Numbered from the stretch's first letter, positions 1-8,766 are shown. The stretch is 64,000 nucleotides of DNA from Mesorhizobium sangaii (GCF_014207355.1 NZ_JACHEF010000003.1:37763-101762); one strand, 5' to 3'. The notes: generated from the letters alone by a model not told the origin. Program-made: numbers and translations.

Positions 1-115
1 TTCGATCCTGGGATACGAACTTCGATCCTGGGATACGAACTTCGATCCTGGGATACGAACTTCGATCCTGGGATACGAACTTCGATCCTGGGATACGAAC
101 TTCGATCCTGGGATA
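1..115. repeat. 20-bp tandem repeat, about 5.75 copies
   Basis: Five perfect copies of a 20-bp unit (ttcgatcctgggatacgaac) run from the first base to position 100. A sixth copy breaks off after 15 bases. Each unit is an imperfect palindrome with TTCG and CGAA at its ends. The array touches the window edge, so its full length is unknown. It lies about 125 bp upstream of the protease gene. There are no spacers, so it is not a CRISPR array. Confidence 0.95.
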
Positions 116-238
116 ACGGATGATTTATGCTCTGCCGATAGTCATAGCCGCAAACGTGCCGTATTTTTTGCCAACATGGCGCGACGCGGCGTTTTCGTCG
201 AAGCGCTTTTCTTTTCAAGAATACCGGGAGGCTTCTCG

Positions 239-1756
239 ATGACATCCAACACCCTTTTGCGCGCGGCACGGCGGACGCTGATCGCCGGCGCGGCAGCACT
301 TCTTGTCAGCGCCGTCGCTGCCCCATCCTTCATGACGCCGACATTTGCCGCCGACGCACCTGCTTCGGTTGCCGACCTCGCTCAAGGCCTGCTCGGCGCG
401 GTGGTCAACATCTCGACCTCGCAGACTGTGAAGGGCACGGAAGGTCCGGGCGCGGTGCCGATGCCGCAGTTGCCCGAAGGTTCGCCTTTCCAGGATTTCT
501 TCGACGATTTCTTCAAGAACCGTGGCGGCGACAAGGACAATGGCGGGCAGAAAGTGCAGTCGCTGGGTTCCGGCTTCGTCATCGACGCGGAGCAAGGCAT
601 CGTCGTCACCAACAACCACGTGATCGCCGATGCCGACGACATCGAAGTCAATTTCTCCGACGGCATCACCTTGAAGGCGACGCTGGTCGGCACCGACACC
701 AAAACCGATGTCGCGGTGCTGAAGGTCGATCCGAAGGGCCACAAGCTGACGGCGGTGAAGTTCGGCGATTCCACCAAGATGCGTGTCGGCGACTGGGTCA
801 TGGCGATCGGCAATCCGTTCGGCCTCGGCGGCACGGTGACGGTCGGCATCGTTTCGGCACGCAACCGCGACATCAATTCCGGTCCCTATGACGATTTCAT
901 CCAGACCGACGCCGCGATCAACCGCGGCAATTCCGGCGGTCCGCTGTTCAACAGCGCCGGCGAGGTCATCGGCATCAACACCGCGATCATTTCGCCGTCC
1001 GGCGGTTCCATAGGCATCGGCTTCTCCATCCCCTCGCAACTCGCCTCCGGCGTCGTCGACCAGTTGCGCCAGTTCGGCGAGACCCGGCGCGGCTGGCTCG
1101 GCGTGCGCATCCAGCCGGTGACCGACGACATCGCCGAGAGCCTCGGCATGGCGACTGCCAAGGGCGCGCTGGTCGCCGGCGTCATCAAGGGCGGCCCGGT
1201 CGACAACGGCACCATCCAGGCCGGCGACGTCATCCTCAAATTCGACGGCAAGGACATCCATGAAATGCGCGACCTGCCGCGCGTGGTCGCCGAAAGCCCG
1301 GTCGGCAAGGCTGTCGACGTGCTGATCGTGCGCAAGGGCGTCGAGCAGACCGTGAAGGTGACGCTCGGCCGGCTCGAGGATGGCGAAAAGCTCGCCAGCG
1401 GCGAGGACGGCAGCAACACCGACAAGGACAAGGGTGACAAGGCTCCGGCCGTCTCGACGGCTTCGGTGCTTGGCATGACCGTCGGCGAACTGAACGACGA
1501 GACACGCAAGAAGTTCAGCATTGCCGCTGATGTCTCCGGCGTCGTCATCACCGATGTCACCAAGGATTCGGCTGCCGCCGAACGCGGCATCCAGCCGGGC
1601 GAAGTGATCACCGAGATCGCACAGGAATCGGTCGCCACGCCCAAGGACGTCATGGACCGGATTGGCGCCTTGAAGGAGCAAGGGCGCAAGAACGCGCTGC
1701 TGATGCTGGCGTCGAAGACCGGTGAGCTCAGGTTCGTGACGATCCGGATGGACTGA
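239..1756 (+). CDS. degP: DegP/HtrA-type (Do family) periplasmic serine endopeptidase
   Basis: A 505-residue protein of the HtrA/DegP family, which degrades or refolds damaged envelope proteins in the periplasm. Residues 1 to about 38 form a signal peptide with a twin-arginine-free hydrophobic core and a likely cleavage after TFAA. The trypsin-like domain carries the catalytic triad H127 (NNHVIA), D157 (TKTDVAVL) and S232 (GNSGGPLF). Two PDZ domains follow, at about 280-380 and 415-500. A longer reading to 176 is possible, but the ATG at 239 has GGAGG eight bases upstream and begins the signal peptide cleanly. The acidic, Gly/Asp-rich segment after residue 80 is the usual variable loop. Rhizobia carry several paralogs (DegP, DegQ, MucD), so the exact symbol is uncertain. 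Confidence 0.93.
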   Translation: MTSNTLLRAARRTLIAGAAALLVSAVAAPSFMTPTFAADAPASVADLAQGLLGAVVNISTSQTVKGTEGPGAVPMPQLPEGSPFQDFFDDFFKNRGGDKDNGGQKVQSLGSGFVIDAEQGIVVTNNHVIADADDIEVNFSDGITLKATLVGTDTKTDVAVLKVDPKGHKLTAVKFGDSTKMRVGDWVMAIGNPFGLGGTVTVGIVSARNRDINSGPYDDFIQTDAAINRGNSGGPLFNSAGEVIGINTAIISPSGGSIGIGFSIPSQLASGVVDQLRQFGETRRGWLGVRIQPVTDDIAESLGMATAKGALVAGVIKGGPVDNGTIQAGDVILKFDGKDIHEMRDLPRVVAESPVGKAVDVLIVRKGVEQTVKVTLGRLEDGEKLASGEDGSNTDKDKGDKAPAVSTASVLGMTVGELNDETRKKFSIAADVSGVVITDVTKDSAAAERGIQPGEVITEIAQESVATPKDVMDRIGALKEQGRKNALLMLASKTGELRFVTIRMD

Positions 1757-1798
1757 AGTCCGGAAAGGCTTGTAGTGCCCTGATTTTGAGAAGAAAAA

Positions 1799-1823
1799 TG
1801 GCGGCTATTGAGCCGCCTTTTTT
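1799..1823. terminator. Bidirectional intrinsic terminator
   Basis: The stem GGCGGCT/AGCCGCC with an ATTG loop is followed by six T on the plus strand and preceded by AAAAA, so it can also work on the minus strand. It lies between the protease gene and the convergent acetyltransferase gene. It overlaps the last codons of the latter, which stops at 1805. Confidence 0.85.
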
Positions 1824-2377
1824 CTTGCCTGCCAGTCCTTGCGCGACAATCTGTAGAGGACATGCCGCTTGAGCGCCGGGTGGCTGTCAGGGACGTCGGG
1901 ATGGTCGAAATCGCTAGCCGGGTCGAACCTCATGCCGAGGCGTTTCATGACGGCGGTGGAGCGATGGTTGTCGTAGACCGCGAAAGACACGATTTCGTCC
2001 AGGTCGAGCGTTTCGAAACCGTAGGCGAGCCAGGCCTCGGCCGCCTCGGTGACGTAGCCCTTGCCCCAGAATTCCGGGGCGAGACGCCAGCCTATCTCGA
2101 TCGTACCGTCGGGTAGCACGTCGATGTCTTCTGTCCCGGTTATCCCGACAAAGCCGATGCACTCGCCCGTGGCCGCAATCTCGGCCGCGGCGAAGCCATA
2201 GCCGTCCTCATCGACCCAGGCGCGGACCTCGTCCATCTTGGCGTCCGCCTGCGCGCGGGTGCGGCGGAACGGAAAGAATTCCATCACCTGTTCGTCGGAG
2301 TTGATCCGGTGGAACAGTTCGCGATCGCGATCTTCCCAGTTGCGCAGGATCAAGCGCTCGGTACGCATTGGTTTCAT
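1805..2377 (-). CDS. GNAT N-acetyltransferase, RimJ/RimL-like
   Basis: A 190-residue single-domain acetyltransferase of the RimJ/RimL (Acetyltransf_3) type. These enzymes move acetyl from acetyl-CoA to a protein N-terminus or a small amine. The start MRTERLILR-like segment, the acetyl-CoA loop PEFWGKGYVTE (about 101-111) and the NHRSTAVMKRLGM helix (137-149) are all typical. Its ATG overlaps the serB stop codon by four bases (ATGA), so it is translationally coupled to serB on the minus strand. The substrate cannot be told from the sequence. The coupling to serB may be historical rather than functional. Confidence 0.85.
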   Translation of the reverse strand: MKPMRTERLILRNWEDRDRELFHRINSDEQVMEFFPFRRTRAQADAKMDEVRAWVDEDGYGFAAAEIAATGECIGFVGITGTEDIDVLPDGTIEIGWRLAPEFWGKGYVTEAAEAWLAYGFETLDLDEIVSFAVYDNHRSTAVMKRLGMRFDPASDFDHPDVPDSHPALKRHVLYRLSRKDWQARKKAAQ

Positions 2378-3261
2378 TGCACAAACTCTTCCTGTCTGTA
2401 GCCCTGCACATAGAGCAATGCCGTCAGGTCGCCGTGGTCGATGCGAACCTTTGCCTGTGCCGCCACCGTCGGCTTGGCATGGAGGGCGACACCGGTGCCA
2501 GCCAGCCGGATCATGTCGAGATCATTGGCGCCGTCGCCGACGGCAATCGCGTCAGTCGGCGTCAGGCCGAGGCGTGTCGAAATCTCGATCAGCGCATCGG
2601 CCTTGGCGGCGCGGCCGAGTATTGGTTCGCCTACCAGCCCGGTGAAGCGGCCGTTCTGTTCGAGTAGGCGATTGGCGCGATTCTCCTGGAAGCCAAGCAT
2701 GGCCGCGATGCGCGTCGTGAACACCTCGAACCCGCCAGACACCAGCGCCGTCCAGGCGCCATGGGCCCGCATGGTCCGCACCAGCGCGCCGCCGCCAGGG
2801 GCCAGCGTCAGGCGATTGGCGACGATGCGGTCGACCACGGCGGCGTCGAGGCCCTTCAACAACGCCACCCGCTCGCGCAAGGCAGGTTCAAACGCGATCT
2901 CGCCGTTCATCGATCGCGCGGTGATGGCGGCGACATGATCCTTGACGCCGATCTCGTCGGCCAGCTCGTCGATGCATTCCTGGTCGATCATGGTCGAATC
3001 CATGTCGGCGATGAGGATCTTCTTGCGGCGGGTTTCCGCCTGCTGGACGATCACGTCGACCGGTTCAGTGGCGAGTGCTGCGCGCAGGGCGGCACTTGTC
3101 CCGGCGGCGTCAGCCTCCGGCGGCAAGGCAAGATCGCAGGCAATCCCGTCGGCAAGCCAGACAACAGCGCTTGCGCCGACCGAGCGTGACGCCATATTCG
3201 CAAGCGATAGCGACAAAGCGCGATCGGCGGGACGGGAAACAAGCGTGGCGATGAGCGGCAT
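2374..3261 (-). CDS. serB: Phosphoserine phosphatase
   Basis: A 295-residue HAD-superfamily enzyme that makes the last step of serine synthesis, phosphoserine to serine plus phosphate. The nucleophile motif DMDST has D86 and D88. The SGGF motif and the C-terminal GDGANDLDM metal-binding motif are also present. The N-terminal 75 residues match the ACT-like extension of bacterial SerB. The frame stays open upstream to 3402, but the ATG at 3261 begins the family N-terminus (MPLIATLV). That start codon shares bases with a start codon of miaA on the other strand, so the two genes have no intergenic space. Confidence 0.93.
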   Translation of the reverse strand: MPLIATLVSRPADRALSLSLANMASRSVGASAVVWLADGIACDLALPPEADAAGTSAALRAALATEPVDVIVQQAETRRKKILIADMDSTMIDQECIDELADEIGVKDHVAAITARSMNGEIAFEPALRERVALLKGLDAAVVDRIVANRLTLAPGGGALVRTMRAHGAWTALVSGGFEVFTTRIAAMLGFQENRANRLLEQNGRFTGLVGEPILGRAAKADALIEISTRLGLTPTDAIAVGDGANDLDMIRLAGTGVALHAKPTVAAQAKVRIDHGDLTALLYVQGYRQEEFVQ

Positions 3262-4195
3262 GGACAATTCCGGCGGACAGGCGGGCGAGGGCCGCGTGAA
3301 GGACGCGATCCTGATAGCCGGGCCGACCGCCAGCGGCAAGTCGGCCCTTGCGCTCGAGCTGGCCGAGCGCAAGGGCGCCGTCATCGTCAACACCGATTCC
3401 ATGCAGGGCTATTCGGTGCTCGACGTGCTGACCGCCCGGCCGGGGGCGGCCGACCTCGCCCGCGCGCCGCATTTTCTCTATGGCCATGTCCACCCGGCCA
3501 CGGCCTATTCCACCGGCGCGTGGCTGCGCGATGTGATGAAGCTGATCGAGGACGGTACGCTCTCCGGACAGCCTGTTATTTTTGCAGGTGGCACCGGGCT
3601 CTACTTCCGTGCGCTTGCCGAGGGTATTTCGGAAATGCCCGACATTCCGCAGCGGATTCGTGACCGCTGGCGCTATGAGTTGAAGGAGCAGGGCGCCGTC
3701 AAGCTGCACGGCCTGCTGCTGCGCGAGGATTCGGCGGCTGCCATGATGCTGAAGCCGACCGACAGCCAGCGCATCGTGCGCGCACTGGAGGTGCTCGACG
3801 CGTCGGGCCGTTCGATCCGGGAATGGCAGGCCGAGCGCGGCCGGCCGCTCATCGACCGACAGAGCGCCCGTTTCTTCGTGATCGAGCCGGACCGGGCGGC
3901 GCTGGTCGACCGCATCGAAAAGCGCTTCGACCAGATGCTGGACAAGGGAGCGCTGGACGAGGTCAAGCAGCTATCGGCGCTAGGCCTCGACCCCGAATTG
4001 CCGGCGATGAAAGCGATCGGCGTTCGCGAACTGCAGGCCGCGATGGCTGGAGACATTGGCTTTCCCGAGGCGATCGAGCGCTCCAAGATCGCAACCAGGC
4101 AATATGCCAAGCGGCAAACGACCTGGTTCAGGCATCAACTGGGCTCGGAATGGCAAAGATTGCGGCCCGGTGACGATCTGGAAACCACGATTTGA
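3251..4195 (+). CDS. miaA: tRNA dimethylallyltransferase
   Basis: A 314-residue enzyme (E. coli MiaA is 316) that adds a dimethylallyl group to A37 of tRNAs reading U-starting codons. The P-loop GPTASGKS is at 24-31, followed by the NTDSMQ motif that binds the prenyl donor and A37, and later RDRWR and the ATRQYAKRQTTWFR segment. Two start codons are possible, ATG 3251 and ATG 3260. Neither has a strong ribosome binding site, and both overlap the 5' end of serB on the opposite strand. The open frame further upstream (from 2942) is antisense to serB and not part of the gene. Confidence 0.93.
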   Translation: MSGMDNSGGQAGEGRVKDAILIAGPTASGKSALALELAERKGAVIVNTDSMQGYSVLDVLTARPGAADLARAPHFLYGHVHPATAYSTGAWLRDVMKLIEDGTLSGQPVIFAGGTGLYFRALAEGISEMPDIPQRIRDRWRYELKEQGAVKLHGLLLREDSAAAMMLKPTDSQRIVRALEVLDASGRSIREWQAERGRPLIDRQSARFFVIEPDRAALVDRIEKRFDQMLDKGALDEVKQLSALGLDPELPAMKAIGVRELQAAMAGDIGFPEAIERSKIATRQYAKRQTTWFRHQLGSEWQRLRPGDDLETTI

Positions 4196-4324
4196 TCGCC
4201 TGTTTCCATTGCAACCTGAAAAGTTTATATGCAAGGTAAAGTTCCCGTTGTGGTTGTCCAAATTAACCCTCCGTAAGCCCGCCCATGCCATAAGGTCAGT
4301 GGGCACTTTTCCATTGGGGAGCAG

Positions 4325-5116
4325 ATGCGTTTCCACAAGGCGGAATCAGCATTTTTCGTCTTTATTTTCGTGATCCTGGCCGCCGGCCTGGTGACGCTGC
4401 ATGCCTATGGACTGCTGCAATCCTTCGCCACCGAGCTGCATTCGGCTTCGGGCATGGACAAGGTCATCTATCTCAACAAGCTTCTGTTCGCGACCGGCGT
4501 GCTTTTGGCCACTGCGCTGTTCTTCGGCATTTTCTTCATCTATCCGCTGATCCGCAAACAGGCGACGGAGGAAGGCAAGCTGCGCGCCATGACGGTTTCG
4601 CTCAGCGCCCGCTCGGAGACACTCGAGCATGCCGCCCTGACCGACGGCCTGACCGGCATGCAGAACCGGCGCTATTTCGACGACGCGCTGAAGGAATATC
4701 TCGAGGAGTTCCGCCGCATCGAAAAGCCCGTCGGGCTGATGATCCTCGACCTCGACCATTTCAAGCAGGTCAACGACACCCATGGCCATGACGTCGGCGA
4801 CGAGGTGCTCAAGGCCGTCGCGAGCTGCCTCAAGGACATGACACGCTATCACGACGTGGTGGCGCGGCTGGGCGGCGAGGAATTCGCCGTGGTCACGCCC
4901 AACATGGACGCCGAACTGCTGGGCAAGTTTGCCGAGCGCATCCGCAAGGCGGTCGCCAACATGTCGGTGCTCTCCGGCAATGTCCGGCTCAAGATCACCA
5001 CCAGCGTCGGTCTGGCTGTCTGGGACCGTAAGGAAACGGCGGAGGAGTTCTATCGCCGCGCCGACCGCCAGCTCTACGAGGCAAAGAGGCAAGGCCGCAA
5101 CCGCGTCTGCGCCTAA
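4325..5116 (+). CDS. Membrane-bound diguanylate cyclase (GGDEF)
   Basis: A 263-residue protein predicted to make cyclic di-GMP. Two transmembrane segments (about 8-30 and 52-76) flank a short periplasmic loop of some 20 residues, so there is little room for a sensory domain. A linker helix then leads to the GGDEF domain (about 105-260). The active-site loop reads GGEEF at 183-187, which is a functional variant. An inhibitory I-site RxxD (R174 to D177) lies exactly five residues upstream, so product feedback is expected. No EAL domain is present. The start has GGGAGCAG just upstream. Confidence 0.93.
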   Translation: MRFHKAESAFFVFIFVILAAGLVTLHAYGLLQSFATELHSASGMDKVIYLNKLLFATGVLLATALFFGIFFIYPLIRKQATEEGKLRAMTVSLSARSETLEHAALTDGLTGMQNRRYFDDALKEYLEEFRRIEKPVGLMILDLDHFKQVNDTHGHDVGDEVLKAVASCLKDMTRYHDVVARLGGEEFAVVTPNMDAELLGKFAERIRKAVANMSVLSGNVRLKITTSVGLAVWDRKETAEEFYRRADRQLYEAKRQGRNRVCA

Positions 5117-5137
5117 AATCCCATCATTGAATTCGTG

Positions 5138-5161
5138 AAGCCGGCCGTTTGATGCCGGCTT
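5138..5161 (+). terminator. Candidate hairpin terminator after the GGDEF gene
   Basis: Perfect 8-bp stem AAGCCGGC/GCCGGCTT with an 8-base loop, 21 bases after the stop codon. The following bases are only moderately T-rich, so this may be a weak terminator or part of the adjoining repeat. Confidence 0.45.
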
Positions 5162-5165
5162 CTGT

Positions 5166-5213
5166 GCTTCCGATGCTCACGGACTAAATGTCCGCTCCGC
5201 TCCGGTTCTCGAA
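5166..5213. repeat. Dispersed intergenic repeat, core copy A
   Basis: A 48-base stretch almost identical to 40107-40155 (shared segments include gctcacggac and gtccgctccgctccggttct). Unlike the second copy, it is not flanked here by recognisable terminal inverted repeats. The rest of the gap to 5331 holds nothing I recognise. Confidence 0.8.
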
Positions 5214-5331
5214 GTCGACACCAATCGACTCAGCCTGACGAATTCCGTGACGGGATTTACCCAGGCATGCGAACGAAGCCCCCGCCCTTGAAAGTTGACG
5301 TGGCTCCAAGTCGGGTCGGCCGAATGCCGGC

Positions 5332-7182
5332 TCAGTCGTTTTGCGGGCGCAGGCCGAAGGTCGCAGGCTTGAGGCCGTAGCGCATGTCGAAATCGTCATC
5401 CGATTGCACGCGGCTGGTGGCTGGTGGCTTGCGGTAGTCGGGATCGCCGGCCTGGCGACTTGAATCGACGACTTCGGCGAAGGCCATCGCTTGCTGCGTT
5501 GGTTTCGGCACGTTGCGCAGCCGCTCGACGATTGCCACCAGGTCGACATCCTCGCCGGCTTTTGATGCGGCTTCTTCGCGTTTGTTGGTGCCGGGGATCA
5601 ATTCCGAGGATAGTTTTTCGAACTTCAGCCGCATCGTCGTCGCCACGCCTTCGCCAAAGGCAATGGCCTCGCGCTGGCCCATCGACGACAGGAAAGCCAG
5701 CGTCGAGGCCGAGGAGTCGGCAATCGCCGAGCGGATGATCGCCTGGTCCTGCTCATTGGCAAGTCGCATGGCGAAGAAGGTCGAACATTGCGACAGGATG
5801 GTCGGGTCGAGCTCGCCCGGTCGCTGGGTGACGACGCCGAGATAGCAGCCATATTTGCGGCCTTCCTTGGCGATGCGCGACAGCGCGTGCCTTGTCGGCG
5901 CAAAGCCGAGACGCGGGTCGGCCGGCATGTAGCGGTGCGCTTCTTCGCACAAAAGCAGAAGCTGCAGCTTGCCCTCGCTCCACAAAGCGAGGTCGAAGGC
6001 CAGGCGCGCCAGCACCGAACAGACGGAATTGACCACTTCGGACGGCATGCCGGCCATCTCGAAGCAGGTCACCGGGCGGCCATGATGCGGCACGCGGAAG
6101 AGGTTGCCGATCGTCTCGTGGATGGTGTCCTCGATCAGGCGCGAGTTGAACATGAACCGGTAGCGTGGGTCGGCCGCCGCCGATTCGACGCGCGTCTTCA
6201 GGGATTTCAGCGTCGGGCGATCGGTCTTGCTTTCGAGCATGCCCATACGCTCGTCGATCTGCTTGATGAGGTCGGCGATGCGGTAAGGCACCGGCGTATC
6301 GGCGGTCAGCGCATCGCTGCCGCGCCTGATGTAGCTGCCAGAATTCGGGTTGCGGTAAAGGTTCTTGGCGGCGGGGATGAGGTCGCGCAACGCGTCGATC
6401 TCTTCCGGCACCGTCTCGCGGCCACGGAACAGCACCTCGGCGAATTCCTCCAGCCTGAACATCCAGAACGGTAGGTCGAGCGTCTTGGAATCGACCCTGA
6501 CGCAATACTCGGGCAGCGACGCGGCGAACTCGTTGTGCGGATCGAGGATCAGAATGCGCAAGTCCGGCCGCGCCGCGATCGACTTGCGCAGCAGCAAGGA
6601 GACGGCGGTGGATTTGCCGACACCGGTGGTGCCGACAACGGCGAAGTGACGCGCCAACGTATCGTCGATGGCGATGTTGGCGGCGATCGTCTCGTCCTGC
6701 GAGAGTGTGCCGATGGTGATCGAATGACGCCCGGCCAGATCATACACCGCCTGCAGGTCACGGGTGCGGATGCGATGGGCGATGGCGCCGATATGCGGAT
6801 AGGTGGTGATACCGCGATCGAAGATCGGCTTAGCGCCCGGCTCTGCTCCGTCGCGGACTTCGCCGATAAGCTCGATGCTGACCTCGATCGGGTTTTGACC
6901 TTCATTGCTCCAGGCGCGGTCCGATTTGCCGATCCCGTAGACCAGGCCGACGGTTCGCGTGGATCCCAGATTGATGGAAATCATCTTGCCGACCGTCCAC
7001 AGGCCGGTCACCGCGCCGTCAATATCGTCCGCAAAGGCGCTGATGGTGGCGCGCGCACCGTCGCATTGTACGACGTTGCCCAGAATGCGCCTGTCGTTCT
7101 GTTCCGCGTTGCGGCGCTCCTGCAATGTCGGTTCTCCAACGGAGGCTTCGCGTTCGACATACATGGACAGGCCAATCCCCAT
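5332..7182 (-). CDS. HerA/DUF87-type hexameric ATPase
   Basis: A 616-residue protein of the HerA-FtsK superfamily (helicase HerA central domain, DUF87). An N-terminal beta-barrel (HAS-barrel like, about 30-150) precedes the Walker A motif GTTGVGKS at 184-191. The Walker B segment LLLLCEEAHRYM and the downstream TQRPGELDPTILSQC segment, which carries the family arginine and sensor residues, follow. These ATPases translocate DNA, usually with a nuclease such as NurA, but no nuclease gene lies beside it. The C-terminal 80 residues are low-complexity. The start could also be the ATG seven codons in. It is divergent from the XRE-cupin gene. Confidence 0.85.
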   Translation of the reverse strand: MGIGLSMYVEREASVGEPTLQERRNAEQNDRRILGNVVQCDGARATISAFADDIDGAVTGLWTVGKMISINLGSTRTVGLVYGIGKSDRAWSNEGQNPIEVSIELIGEVRDGAEPGAKPIFDRGITTYPHIGAIAHRIRTRDLQAVYDLAGRHSITIGTLSQDETIAANIAIDDTLARHFAVVGTTGVGKSTAVSLLLRKSIAARPDLRILILDPHNEFAASLPEYCVRVDSKTLDLPFWMFRLEEFAEVLFRGRETVPEEIDALRDLIPAAKNLYRNPNSGSYIRRGSDALTADTPVPYRIADLIKQIDERMGMLESKTDRPTLKSLKTRVESAAADPRYRFMFNSRLIEDTIHETIGNLFRVPHHGRPVTCFEMAGMPSEVVNSVCSVLARLAFDLALWSEGKLQLLLLCEEAHRYMPADPRLGFAPTRHALSRIAKEGRKYGCYLGVVTQRPGELDPTILSQCSTFFAMRLANEQDQAIIRSAIADSSASTLAFLSSMGQREAIAFGEGVATTMRLKFEKLSSELIPGTNKREEAASKAGEDVDLVAIVERLRNVPKPTQQAMAFAEVVDSSRQAGDPDYRKPPATSRVQSDDDFDMRYGLKPATFGLRPQND

Positions 7183-7303
7183 TTCCCCTGGAGCATCGAC
7201 CTTACAGGAACGGGGTTAAGGCGGGATGAGGTTGGATGGTGTAGAGAGGCTTAAGCAGCCTGTGAAAATTGTCGCGACACGCCTCTTCTCCGGAATCGAT
7301 ATT

Positions 7304-7335
7304 TCGCTATAATGGACATATGGATGATATAGCGA
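7304..7335 (+). promoter_or_regulatory. Promoter and operator overlapping the XRE-cupin start codon
   Basis: Inverted repeat TCGCTATA (7304-7311) and TATAGCGA (7328-7335), separated by 16 bases, spans the ATG at 7320. The left arm overlaps a perfect -10 hexamer TATAAT at 7308-7313, which would place transcription start at about the A of the ATG. No ribosome binding site precedes the ATG. This reads as a leaderless, self-repressed promoter. The -35 region is weak. Confidence 0.6.
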
Positions 7336-7883
7336 ACGATATTTCCTCGACCATCGGCAGAAGGATACACGCCGAAAGGACCATACGGGACTGGTCGCTG
7401 GCCGAGCTGGCGGAGCGCTCCGCTGTGTCGAAGGCGATGCTGAGCACGATAGAGCGCGGCAAGACCAGCCCGACGGCGGCCCTTCTGGTGCGCATCGCGT
7501 CGGCCTTCGGCATGACACTGTCGACCCTCATCGCGCGCGCCGAATTGCAAGGCGGCGGGCTGCTGCGCGCGGCCGACCAACCGGTGTGGCGCGACCCCGA
7601 TACGGGCTATGTCAGGCGGCATCTGTCGCCCGCCTCGGACATGCCGCTGGAACTGATCAGGGTCCAGTTGCCGGCGGGCGCCAGGGTCAGTTTTCCCGCC
7701 GCGTCCTATGCTTTCATCAAGCAGCAGATATGGCTGGTTTCGGGACGGCTCGAGTTCGTCGAGGGCGATGTGGTGCACCAACTCGACCCTGGCGATTGCC
7801 TGGCGCTCGGTGCGCCGTCGGACTGCACCTTCCACGCCCTGGAACCCGGCGCCGACTACCTCGTCGCGCTGGTCAGGGGTTGA
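7320..7883 (+). CDS. XRE-family regulator with C-terminal cupin sensor domain
   Basis: A 187-residue regulator. Residues about 10-65 are a helix-turn-helix of the XRE type (WSLAELAERSAVSKAMLSTIE), and about 105-185 form a cupin domain (ending LEPGADYLVALVRG) likely to bind a small effector. Proteins of this build usually control a neighbouring catabolic or acetyltransferase gene. An acetyltransferase lies two genes downstream on the same strand. I chose ATG 7320 over the upstream in-frame start at 7269 because the promoter-like TATAAT and the operator palindrome sit right before and across it. Confidence 0.87.
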   Translation: MDDIANDISSTIGRRIHAERTIRDWSLAELAERSAVSKAMLSTIERGKTSPTAALLVRIASAFGMTLSTLIARAELQGGGLLRAADQPVWRDPDTGYVRRHLSPASDMPLELIRVQLPAGARVSFPAASYAFIKQQIWLVSGRLEFVEGDVVHQLDPGDCLALGAPSDCTFHALEPGADYLVALVRG

Positions 7884-7887
7884 ACTC

Positions 7888-8196
7888 ATGGCCAGACGAC
7901 CGAAGCGCTCCCACAATGGGGGGCCGCCTCTTGACGAGTACAAGGGCCCGCCATGGGGCAAGGGCGATCCCTACATCTTCCTTGCCTGGCAGGCCGCCCA
8001 TGCCAAGGCGTGGAAAGCGCCTAGCCGCGAAGTCATGCTGCTGCGCATGGACAAGGCCGAGCGGCTGGGCCTGACTTATGAGGAATACACGCTCGAGATT
8101 CTGGAACGCGGGCGGCATCTCCGGGAAGAAGACACCGAACGCATCGGCGCCATCAAGGCGGCCCGAAAGCGGCGCCGTGTGCGCCACCTGGACTGA
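7888..8196 (+). CDS. Conserved hypothetical protein, basic and small
   Basis: A 102-residue protein that starts four bases after the XRE-cupin stop codon, so the two are co-transcribed. The N-terminus has a short MARRPKRSHNGGPPL motif seen at the start of several small rhizobial proteins. The C-terminal 40 residues are a charged helix ending in an Arg-rich tail. No enzyme motif, signal peptide or membrane segment is visible, and I do not recognise its function. The charge pattern would suit nucleic acid binding, which is only a guess. Confidence 0.7.
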   Translation: MARRPKRSHNGGPPLDEYKGPPWGKGDPYIFLAWQAAHAKAWKAPSREVMLLRMDKAERLGLTYEEYTLEILERGRHLREEDTERIGAIKAARKRRRVRHLD

Positions 8197-8238
8197 CGGC
8201 CGCTTCAGTCGTGCCATCGCAATGAGGACGTCACACGC

Positions 8239-8766
8239 ATGAACTCGATCGAGATCAAAACACTCACCCCGGCTGCGGCGACGCAGGAGATGCTGGCCGA
8301 CTTGCTGGTCGCGACGGTAGCGGCCGGTGGATCGGTCAGTTTCATGCATCCGCTGGCACCGGAAGCGGCTAGCTTATTCTGGCAGAAATCGCTGGCAGCG
8401 GCGGCAAGAGGGGAAAGGGCGGTCCTGGGCGCCTGGGACGGCGAGGTCCTGGTCGGCACTGTCACCCTATTGCTCGACTGTCCGCCCAACCAGCCGCACC
8501 GGGCCGAGATCGCCAAGCTGATGACCCGTTTGGATTACCGGGGCAGGGGCGTGGGAACGCGCCTGATGCGAGCCGCCGAGAGCTTGGCCGCTCAAAAGGG
8601 GCGCACGCTGCTGGTTCTCGATACGGCGACGGAGGAGGGTGCTTCAGGCCTCTACGAGAAGCTCGGTTTCACGCTCGCAGGCGAGATACCGGACTATGCC
8701 TTGAAGCCGCATGGTGGGCTGACCGGAACGCTCCTCTACTGGAAGCGTATCGGGCCAGTCTCGTAA
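8239..8766 (+). CDS. GNAT N-acetyltransferase
   Basis: A 175-residue single-domain acetyltransferase. The acetyl-CoA binding loop reads RGRGVGTRLM (about residues 98-107), and a second conserved segment GASGLYEKLGF follows. The N-terminal half differs from the RimJ-like enzyme at 1805-2377, so the two are not recent duplicates. It is third in a likely transcription unit with the XRE-cupin regulator and the small basic protein. XRE-cupin plus GNAT is a common pair in proteobacteria, which makes it a plausible target of that regulator. The substrate is unknown. Confidence 0.85.
   Translation: MNSIEIKTLTPAAATQEMLADLLVATVAAGGSVSFMHPLAPEAASLFWQKSLAAAARGERAVLGAWDGEVLVGTVTLLLDCPPNQPHRAEIAKLMTRLDYRGRGVGTRLMRAAESLAAQKGRTLLVLDTATEEGASGLYEKLGFTLAGEIPDYALKPHGGLTGTLLYWKRIGPVS

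Noticed and set aside
1..115. CRISPR array
   Set aside because: Repeat units are directly joined without spacers and no cas gene is present.
215..1681. 488-codon open frame antisense to the protease gene
   Set aside because: High-GC third-position shadow of degP. No ribosome binding site and no family-like motifs; the degP frame has full catalytic motifs.
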